Origin: Candidatus Zymogenus sp.
Lineage (GTDB): Bacteria; Desulfobacterota; Zymogenia; Zymogenales; Zymogenaceae
Reading direction: 5' to 3'
Assembly (NCBI GenBank): GCA_030613285.1
Contig: JAUWME010000089.1
Location: 1 to 7,771, forward strand
Length of the DNA: 7,771 nucleotides
Under the pieces are notes generated by a model. It saw only the letters and a list, made by a program, of their open reading frames with translations. It was not told where the DNA came from and did no database searches. Each line of letters opens with the position of its first letter. The first letter of the stretch is position 1. Positions 1 through 4,138 of the stretch are shown here, one piece after another. The position numbers and the translations under genes were made by a program.

Positions 1-171
1 AGCGCAAGAAAGAAGTAAATGTCGTTATCCCTCTTTAATGTCATTCAAGAGGAGGATATTAATTAACACGGCGACGAAGCGGTATTCTTAAATGACGTAT
101 ATTCTTAATAGCGCTATCCCTTCGGGACAAGCCCCTGTGGGGGAATCTTAATACACTTCATAGGAGGGGGT
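1..171 (+). other. Upstream remnant and cutA leader region
   Basis: No complete gene is visible here. Three short frames run in from the window edge and stop at 18, 38 and 91. The one ending at 38 (reading RKKEVNVVIPL) looks most protein-like and may be the C-terminus of an upstream gene, but it is too short to assign. The rest appears to be the leader of cutA. The direct repeat TATTCTTAA occurs at 83-91 and 100-108, with a related GAATCTTAATA at 143-153. An 8-bp palindrome TAGCGCTA lies at 109-116. TATATT at 98-103 resembles a -10 box, but no convincing -35 precedes it, so no promoter is claimed. Confidence 0.4.
117..170 (+). promoter_or_regulatory. Two GC-rich hairpins with possible anti-Shine-Dalgarno pairing upstream of cutA
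   Basis: Two adjacent small stems can be drawn: TCCC (117-120) with GGGA (124-127) around TTC, and CCCC (132-135) with GGGG (139-142) around TGT. The strong Shine-Dalgarno tract at 162-170 contains AGGGG (165-169), the exact complement of CCCCT (132-136). The C-rich arm could therefore pair either locally or with the ribosome binding site, which would make two exclusive structures. This is a pairing observation only. There is no match to a riboswitch class I recognise, and whether the segment is transcribed with cutA is unknown. Confidence 0.3.
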
Positions 172-504
172 ATGAAAGGGGATGTTCCAACTGCTTTGGT
201 GATATTTGTAACTGTGGCTGATGAAACTGAAGCGGAAAAAATTGCCATGAGGCTTGTTGAGGAGAGACTTGCGGCTGGCGTCAGTATCGTTCCAAACATA
301 AAATCGATCTACATCTGGGAGGATAAACTCCACAAGAAAGATGAGATTTTGTTGATAATCAAAACCAATGAGAAACTCTTTGACAAGGTAAAGGATACCG
401 TCCAGAAGCTCCACAGCTACATAGTTCCAGAGATTATCGCGCTTCCCATAACAAAAGGGCTTGGTGAATATCTCTACTGGATTGATGAAGTGACCGGACA
501 ATGA
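172..504 (+). CDS. cutA: CutA1-like divalent-cation tolerance protein
   Basis: A 110-residue protein of the usual CutA length. CutA proteins form very stable ferredoxin-like trimers in the cytoplasm. They are linked to divalent metal tolerance in E. coli, though their biochemical role remains unclear. Family signatures are visible in order: FVTVADETEAEKIA (12-25) at the first strand and helix, RLAAGVSIVPNIKSIYIWED (32-51), EILLIIKT (58-65), and HSYIVPEIIALPI (81-93) with the conserved VPEI. It ends with YLYWI (100-104). The ATG has an excellent Shine-Dalgarno (AGGAGG at 162-167). The protein contains no cysteine at all: the Cys common in the LAACVN motif is Gly36, and the HPYEVPE motif reads HSYIVPE. 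Both are variations on metal-site residues discussed for E. coli CutA. It converges on dciA with a 64-nt gap. Family assignment is firm; metal binding is open. Confidence 0.95.
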   Translation: MKGDVPTALVIFVTVADETEAEKIAMRLVEERLAAGVSIVPNIKSIYIWEDKLHKKDEILLIIKTNEKLFDKVKDTVQKLHSYIVPEIIALPITKGLGEYLYWIDEVTGQ

Positions 505-568
505 GGGGGTTGCCTATCTTCAGTGAACCAAAGAGTTTTTGTATTTGTAAAACAGTTTGCGGGGGGGG
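505..568. other. Convergent intergenic gap between cutA and dciA
   Basis: A 64-nt gap between two stop codons. It holds a run of eight G (561-568) directly abutting the dciA stop codon. The only stem is weak: GTTTT pairs with AAAAC (roughly 535-553) around a 9-nt loop. No confident bidirectional terminator is visible. Confidence 0.4.
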
Positions 569-1069
569 CTATTTGTCACCAGATTGGAAGTAGCGGGAGT
601 GAGCTTTTCTAATAATATTTTCTAATATCTCTTTTAATTCTTCGTCTTTAATATCCTTTGTCAATTCACTAATCTCTTTTTGGTCAATCTCTGGGGAAGA
701 TTCAAGTCCGTCCTCTTTTGGTTTTTTGGGTGCAACCCCCGTTTTTTTAGGAGGCGGGATTTTTCCCTGGATGAATCTTATATCTTTGACAATCTCATCG
801 TCAAGCTCCACGTTGATTTTATCGATTATCTTTTTTTTCATCATTGTAAGCTGCTGTGTCCACGTGGGGTTTTTTGTCACCACGACGAGCAAACCCCTGT
901 CGATGCGGCTTGGGGCGGAATTTTTGGCGATGTCATCTCCCACAACCTTATTCCAGATTGGAAAGACGCGGTGTTCCCTCACCTTCGACTCCCACCCCCG
1001 GTTTTTTAAAATTCCGCTTATAATACCAGATAGCTTTTCGGCATTATGTTCGTTGTTGTCGTCATCCAT
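569..1069 (-). CDS. dciA: DUF721/DciA-family protein, probable replicative helicase loader
   Basis: A 166-residue cytoplasmic protein of the DciA (DUF721) family. DciA-type proteins help load the replicative helicase DnaB in bacteria lacking DnaC or DnaI loaders. The conserved core is residues 35-100: FPIWNKVVGDDIAKNSAP (36-53), the strand GLLVVVTKNPTWTQQL (59-74), a Lys-rich helix MMKKKIIDKIN (76-86), and the closing IVKDIRFIQG (93-102). A Pro/Lys-rich linker (104-120) follows, then an acidic predicted helix (about 130-158), a C-terminal arrangement common in this family. The ATG lacks a clear Shine-Dalgarno: the upstream sequence is a weak TATTGAAAA. It is divergent from the metallophosphoesterase operon across 257 nt. 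The domain assignment is strong; the helicase-loading role is inferred from the family. Confidence 0.88.
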   Translation of the reverse strand: MDDDNNEHNAEKLSGIISGILKNRGWESKVREHRVFPIWNKVVGDDIAKNSAPSRIDRGLLVVVTKNPTWTQQLTMMKKKIIDKINVELDDEIVKDIRFIQGKIPPPKKTGVAPKKPKEDGLESSPEIDQKEISELTKDIKDEELKEILENIIRKAHSRYFQSGDK

Positions 1070-1075
1070 TTTTCA

Positions 1076-1103
1076 ATACTATCACATTGTATTTATCAGT
1101 CAA
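1076..1103 (-). promoter_or_regulatory. Candidate sigma70-type promoter for dciA
   Basis: On the minus strand TTGACT (1098-1103) is followed after 16 nt by TAGTAT (1076-1081). The -10 box ends 6 nt before the ATG at 1069-1067, so the transcript would begin at or next to the start codon, consistent with the missing Shine-Dalgarno. TACAAT (1086-1091) is an alternative -10 but lacks a matching -35. This is read by eye and is weak. Confidence 0.25.
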
Positions 1104-1255
1104 TTGTTTTTTGGACGGACGAACTACGATACAACCTCGCTATTTTCATGCAAAATAAAAGAAACAAAGTCCCCTCACTTTTTCTTGATTTCCAGAGAAA
1201 ATACTATATAATTACGTTGTATATTTACTTTTTACTCTGCTTGAAAATAAATAGT

Positions 1256-1304
1256 TTTGACATACTTTGAAATAGATTTGACATGGTTTGACATAATTTG
1301 ATAT
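1256..1304 (+). repeat. Five helically phased TTTGACAT-like repeats
   Basis: The 8-mers TTTGACAT (1256-1263), TTTGAAAT (1266-1273), TTTGACAT (1277-1284), TTTGACAT (1287-1294) and TTTGATAT (1297-1304) start 10, 11, 10 and 10 nt apart. They therefore lie on one face of the helix. Three are exact and two differ by one base. They end 28 nt before the likely start of the metallophosphoesterase gene and overlap its candidate promoter. They could be a tandem operator, a slippage-generated promoter array of TTGACA boxes, or an architectural binding site. No known regulator is recognised. Confidence 0.75.
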
Positions 1305-1307
1305 TCT
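1278..1307 (+). promoter_or_regulatory. Candidate promoter of the phosphoesterase-HIT-lapA operon
   Basis: A perfect TTGACA (1278-1283) within the third phased repeat is followed after 18 nt by TATTCT (1302-1307), a 4/6 match to TATAAT. This would give a leader of about 20 nt before the gene. The TTGACA boxes at 1257-1262 and 1288-1293 have poorer -10 partners. The call is plausible but by eye. Confidence 0.35.
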
Positions 1308-1332
1308 ACTTAATTAAAATGGTGAAATGTTC

Positions 1333-1824
1333 ATGAAGATAGGCGTGATGTCAGATACGCACATTTCATCTGTTGGCGATGACTTCAAAGATTTTGTAGA
1401 TAAACACTTTTCCCATGTGGACGCAATATTACACGCTGGGGACTTTGTTGATATTGCTATTGCCGAGTTCTTGGATAACTACACCGAGTTAAAATTCTAC
1501 GGGGTTGCAGGGAACATGGATCGGGGGATGATACAACATCATTTCCCAAAAAAGAGGGTACTGGAGTTCAATGGAGCAAAGATTGGCCTTATTCACGGAT
1601 GGGGTGCCCCGGATGATTTGCCGGCGAAGATACTTGAAGAATTCTCAGACGATGGGGTTGATTGTATTGTCTTTGGACACAGCCATTCGGCAACAAACAG
1701 GGAAAAGAACGGAATTCTCCTCTTTAATCCTGGGTCACCCTTTAATAACCGATATACAAAAAATAACACCATCGGCTTTCTGACTGTAGATAATGGTATA
1801 ACAGGGGAGATAGTTTCGGTTTGA
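1333..1824 (+). CDS. YfcE/MJ0936-type metallophosphoesterase
   Basis: A single-domain calcineurin-like phosphoesterase of about 163 residues, typical for the YfcE/MJ0936 family. These cytoplasmic enzymes hydrolyse phosphodiesters in vitro with two divalent metals; the physiological substrate is generally unknown. All metal-ligand motifs are visible: SDTH (7-10), HAGD (34-37), GNMD (60-63), IHGWG (87-91), GHSH (115-118), then NPGS (132-135). I prefer the ATG at 1333 because GGTGA (1321-1325) sits 7 nt upstream and the protein then begins MKIGVMSDTH, the usual family N-terminus. An in-frame ATG at 1327 would add two residues but leaves no room for that site. The stop overlaps the next gene by 4 nt, which implies translational coupling with the HIT protein. 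Confidence 0.93.
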   Translation: MKIGVMSDTHISSVGDDFKDFVDKHFSHVDAILHAGDFVDIAIAEFLDNYTELKFYGVAGNMDRGMIQHHFPKKRVLEFNGAKIGLIHGWGAPDDLPAKILEEFSDDGVDCIVFGHSHSATNREKNGILLFNPGSPFNNRYTKNNTIGFLTVDNGITGEIVSV

Positions 1825-2339
1825 GCGATACAAAAAGAGAAAACCTCTGGGCACCCTGGAGGATAGATTATATAAAAGGGGAGGGTGCCAAAGAAACGGG
1901 TTGCATATTTTGTAATCGAATAAAGGAGGAGAGAGACAGAGAAAATCTGATATTGGTAAGGGGTAAACATTCTTTTGTGATAATGAACCGTTATCCCTAT
2001 AACAACGGTCACTTGATGATTGTCCCAAATCGTCATGGAGGAGACATTGCCAAACTCACCAATGATGAAATCGTTGAAATGTTTTCTCTTGTAACAGAAT
2101 CAACAAATGCGATATCATGCACAATGAATCCTGCGGGATTTAACATTGGGATGAACCTTGGGAGGACGGCGGGGGCTGGGGTGGATGACCATCTTCATGT
2201 TCATGTTGTCCCCCGCTGGGATGGAGACACAAATTTCATGCCGGTTTTGGGTGAGGTCAAGGTAATATCGGAGCATATTCTGTCAACTTACGATACGCTA
2301 AAGGATGCTTTTAAAAACTTCATTGATAAGGAGAAGTGA
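1821..2339 (+). CDS. HIT-family protein of the Ap4A phosphorylase type
   Basis: A 172-residue histidine-triad protein, probably a cytoplasmic nucleotide hydrolase or transferase acting on dinucleoside polyphosphates such as Ap4A. The triad HLHVHVV is at 124-130, with His126 the expected nucleophile, inside AGAGVDDHLHVHVVPRWDGD (117-136). NLWAPWR (8-14) near the N-terminus and the NFMPV ending (138-142) match the Ap4A phosphorylase-like branch known from mycobacterial Rv2613c. CIFC (28-31) is the likely start of a zinc site. FNIGMNLG (107-114) is the substrate-side motif. The start is TTG, overlapping the upstream TGA by 4 nt (TTGA), with GGGGAGA (1804-1810) as a ribosome site. The fold assignment is very secure; the exact substrate is inferred. 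Confidence 0.93.
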   Translation: MSDTKRENLWAPWRIDYIKGEGAKETGCIFCNRIKEERDRENLILVRGKHSFVIMNRYPYNNGHLMIVPNRHGGDIAKLTNDEIVEMFSLVTESTNAISCTMNPAGFNIGMNLGRTAGAGVDDHLHVHVVPRWDGDTNFMPVLGEVKVISEHILSTYDTLKDAFKNFIDKEK

Positions 2340-3022
2340 TGAAATATATTAAAATAATTGTTTTTGCGATGATTGTAATGAGCCTCGTTCTTTTTGCAAT
2401 TAGGAACCAAGAAAAAGTAAATTTTGTTCTGGGCTATAAAACTACGCTTCTGGATTCTACAATTACGGATGAAACAGTCCCAGCGACTGATGAGGCGGTT
2501 GTCGAACCAGCTGATGTTTTGGTGACCGAGCCAGCTGACGTTGCGGTGATTGAGCCGACTGACGAGGCTGTTACCGAGCCGACTTATCCAAAGACCGAAT
2601 CAGTGATAATAAGTAAGGGGAGAACGATTGGATTTGAGAGAAGCTATAAACTCCCCCTCTACCTAATCCTCTTTGTAGAGGCATTTATTATTGTTATCCT
2701 CATGTCCCTTGTGGGGGTATTTGAGAATTTTTCGTTGAGACAACGAATAAGGGATCTTACCAAAGAGACAAAAAAGCAAAAAACTCAACTCAACGCCATT
2801 CGGGAATCTGAGAAGAAGCCAGAAAAGCCAATTGAGAGTAAATCCCTAAAAGAGATTAAGACACCTGATGCTGAAAGCCCCCAGGAGAAAAAACTCCTTG
2901 AATCAAATAAAAAAGAAACTAAGAAGAAAGAAAGCAAAAAGAAGAAATCCAGTCTTTTAAGCAAGATAAAAAAGGATAAGGCATCTGAACCCAATGAGAC
3001 TGATGAAGACACTAACTCATAA
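2336..3022 (+). CDS. LapA-domain (DUF1049) inner-membrane protein with repeat insert and Lys-rich tail
   Basis: A 228-residue membrane protein. Residues 4-22 form a first membrane span followed by FAIRNQEKVNFVLGY (20-34), the typical LapA pattern of an N-terminal helix and an Asn-containing amphipathic strand. A second span is at 106-129, followed by a charged, predicted coiled-coil stretch from 133 (LRQRIRDLTKETKKQKTQLN). In known LapA proteins the loop between spans is short; here about 70 residues are inserted, including four 8-residue acidic repeats (51-82). The C-terminal 70 residues are rich in Lys, Glu and Ser and are probably disordered and cytoplasmic. The GTG at 2336 (next codon ATG at 2339) overlaps the HIT stop TGA at 2337-2339; GGAGAAG lies just upstream. 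LapA in E. coli works with LapB in lipopolysaccharide homeostasis; a similar role here is inference. Confidence 0.82.
   Translation: MMKYIKIIVFAMIVMSLVLFAIRNQEKVNFVLGYKTTLLDSTITDETVPATDEAVVEPADVLVTEPADVAVIEPTDEAVTEPTYPKTESVIISKGRTIGFERSYKLPLYLILFVEAFIIVILMSLVGVFENFSLRQRIRDLTKETKKQKTQLNAIRESEKKPEKPIESKSLKEIKTPDAESPQEKKLLESNKKETKKKESKKKKSSLLSKIKKDKASEPNETDEDTNS
2486..2581 (+). repeat. Four tandem 24-nt repeats inside the LapA-domain gene
   Basis: Four in-frame 24-nt units start at 2486, 2510, 2534 and 2558. They encode TDEAVVEP, ADVLVTEP, ADVAVIEP and TDEAVTEP. The protein pattern (T/A)D(E/V)(A/L)V(V/T/I)EP is better kept than the DNA, which differs largely at third positions. The array is therefore not a fresh duplication. 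It lies in the loop between the two membrane spans. Confidence 0.9.
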
Positions 3023-3248
3023 ATTTCTCGATTAGGCTTTGCAGTGTTGATAATTCAATCTTTAAATTTGAGCGGTTGTTATACACTGGGGCCGGGTTGT
3101 CATCGCTGGCTGTTGTATACAAAAGGTTGGGGTATGGGCAATTCATTTTAGTTATAAAGGGTTGTGGGGTACTTCAGTACAGGGCGATTCGTTTCAGTTG
3201 CAAAGGGTTTTGGTTGTAATTTTTATTGGTTATCTTAAATAGGACAAA
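3023..3248. other. Non-coding gap with degenerate repeat, upstream of the radical SAM gene
   Basis: 226 nt without a supported gene. The LapA frame stays open past its TAA for 42 codons to 3151, but the text does not look protein-like. A small TTGA/TCAA hairpin (about 3048-3059) is too weak to call a terminator. The right half carries the repeat listed separately. No clear promoter is seen for the downstream gene; TTGCAA (3198-3203) lacks a good -10 partner. Confidence 0.5.
3136..3213 (+). repeat. Degenerate 32-nt direct repeat with 46-nt period
   Basis: The segments 3136-3167 and 3182-3213 align over 32 nt with 6 mismatches, 5 of them transitions. Both begin GGGC(A/G)ATTC and end AAAGGGTT(G/T)TGG. 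The AAAGG(G)TT element also occurs at about 3122-3130, hinting at a third partial unit. The spacer contains GTACTTCAGTAC (3169-3180), a small inverted repeat. Function is unknown. Confidence 0.7.
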
Positions 3249-4121
3249 ATGAGATACGAAGGTATAGTTATACGCCCCCCCAGCGAGGCGGGAAGTTTAA
3301 TATTGCAGGTAACCCTGGGTTGCTCTCACAACAAATGCACGTTTTGCCCTACTTACAAAAACAAGAGGTTTAAGATAAGACCCCTTGAAGATGTAAAGGC
3401 TGATATTAAGGAGGCTGGAAGCAAATATAAGGTAAGGAGGGTCTTCCTGGCGGATGGTGACGCCCTCATTATCCCACAAAAAAAACTTGTTCCAATTTTT
3501 GATGATATCAATAAATTCATAAGTGGTGTCGAGAGGATCGGGTTGTATGGGAATGCAAAGTCTATTTTAAAAAAGACCCCAGAAGAGTTGAAGGTTTTAA
3601 AAGAGAAAGGTTTGGGGATAATCTATATGGGCCTTGAGAGTGGGGATATTGAAGTCCTAAATGATATTAAAAAGGGGATGGATACAAAAAAAGCCATTGA
3701 AGCGGCAAAGAGAGTTACTGATGCAAAGATACTCCTTTCGGTAACCATTCTTTTAGGAATTGGAGGAAAGGAGGATTCTAAACGTCATGCCATTGAGACA
3801 GGAAAGGTACTCTCCGAGATGAACCCCGATTTCATTGGTGCTTTGACCTTGATGGTTGTCCCCGGTACACCCCTCTATGATGATGTTGAAGAGGGTACTT
3901 TTGTGGTACCTGATCAGATGGGTTTTTTGGAAGAACTCTATTTGATATTGAAAAACACAGAAGCTGACAACTGCTTTTTTACATCTAACCACGCCTCTAA
4001 CTATCTCCCCTTGAGAGTACGGCTTCCCGACCAAAAGGATGATGCCTTATCGTTGATTAACAATATTCTCGAAGATGAGAGAGTTGATCTCTTACGCCCA
4101 GAATCTACGAGGGGTCTTTAG
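3249..4121 (+). CDS. Radical SAM protein with CX4CX2C cluster motif
   Basis: A 290-residue cytoplasmic radical SAM enzyme; the substrate is unknown. The cluster cysteines are C25, C30 and C33 in GCSHNKCTFC (24-33), spaced CX4CX2C rather than the canonical CX3CX2C. The opening RPPSEAGSLILQVT (9-22), the SAM-contact-type FLADGDALI (66-74), YMGLESGD (126-133), ILLGIGG (167-173), VVPGTPLY (203-210) and the C-terminal TSNHASNYLPL (245-255) all look like one recurrent uncharacterised radical SAM family, with an Elp3/MiaB-like TIM barrel. No B12-binding, TRAM or SPASM domain is present. The ATG has AGGA (3241-3244) four nt upstream. The next gene begins 17 nt after the stop, so the two are probably co-transcribed. 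Confidence 0.9.
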   Translation: MRYEGIVIRPPSEAGSLILQVTLGCSHNKCTFCPTYKNKRFKIRPLEDVKADIKEAGSKYKVRRVFLADGDALIIPQKKLVPIFDDINKFISGVERIGLYGNAKSILKKTPEELKVLKEKGLGIIYMGLESGDIEVLNDIKKGMDTKKAIEAAKRVTDAKILLSVTILLGIGGKEDSKRHAIETGKVLSEMNPDFIGALTLMVVPGTPLYDDVEEGTFVVPDQMGFLEELYLILKNTEADNCFFTSNHASNYLPLRVRLPDQKDDALSLINNILEDERVDLLRPESTRGL

Positions 4122-4138
4122 GGAGTTATCCTTTTATC

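Noticed and set aside
3..38. Eleven-codon tail RKKEVNVVIPL ending in TAA at the window start
   Set aside because: Possibly the end of an upstream gene, but two other frames also enter from the edge and the text is too short to identify.
213..503. Minus-strand frame across cutA
   Set aside because: Aromatic-rich shadow of a clearly recognisable cutA with a strong ribosome binding site.
561..568. Run of eight G beside the dciA stop codon as a phase-variable tract
   Set aside because: It lies just outside both coding regions, so length change would not alter either protein, and G-runs are common throughout this window.
726..1211. Long plus-strand open frame opposite dciA and into the intergenic region
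   Set aside because: Its translation is Phe/Ser/Ile-rich with no domain, and the opposite strand encodes a clear DUF721 protein.
1046..1270. 74-codon plus-strand frame across the divergent intergenic region
   Set aside because: It overlaps the start of dciA, runs through promoter-like AT-rich DNA and the first phased repeat, and encodes hydrophobic text without a ribosome site.
3023..3151. In-frame continuation of the LapA gene for 42 codons past its TAA, as if by stop readthrough
   Set aside because: An open stretch of this length is not rare, the peptide does not resemble LapA, and the protein already ends in a natural charged tail.
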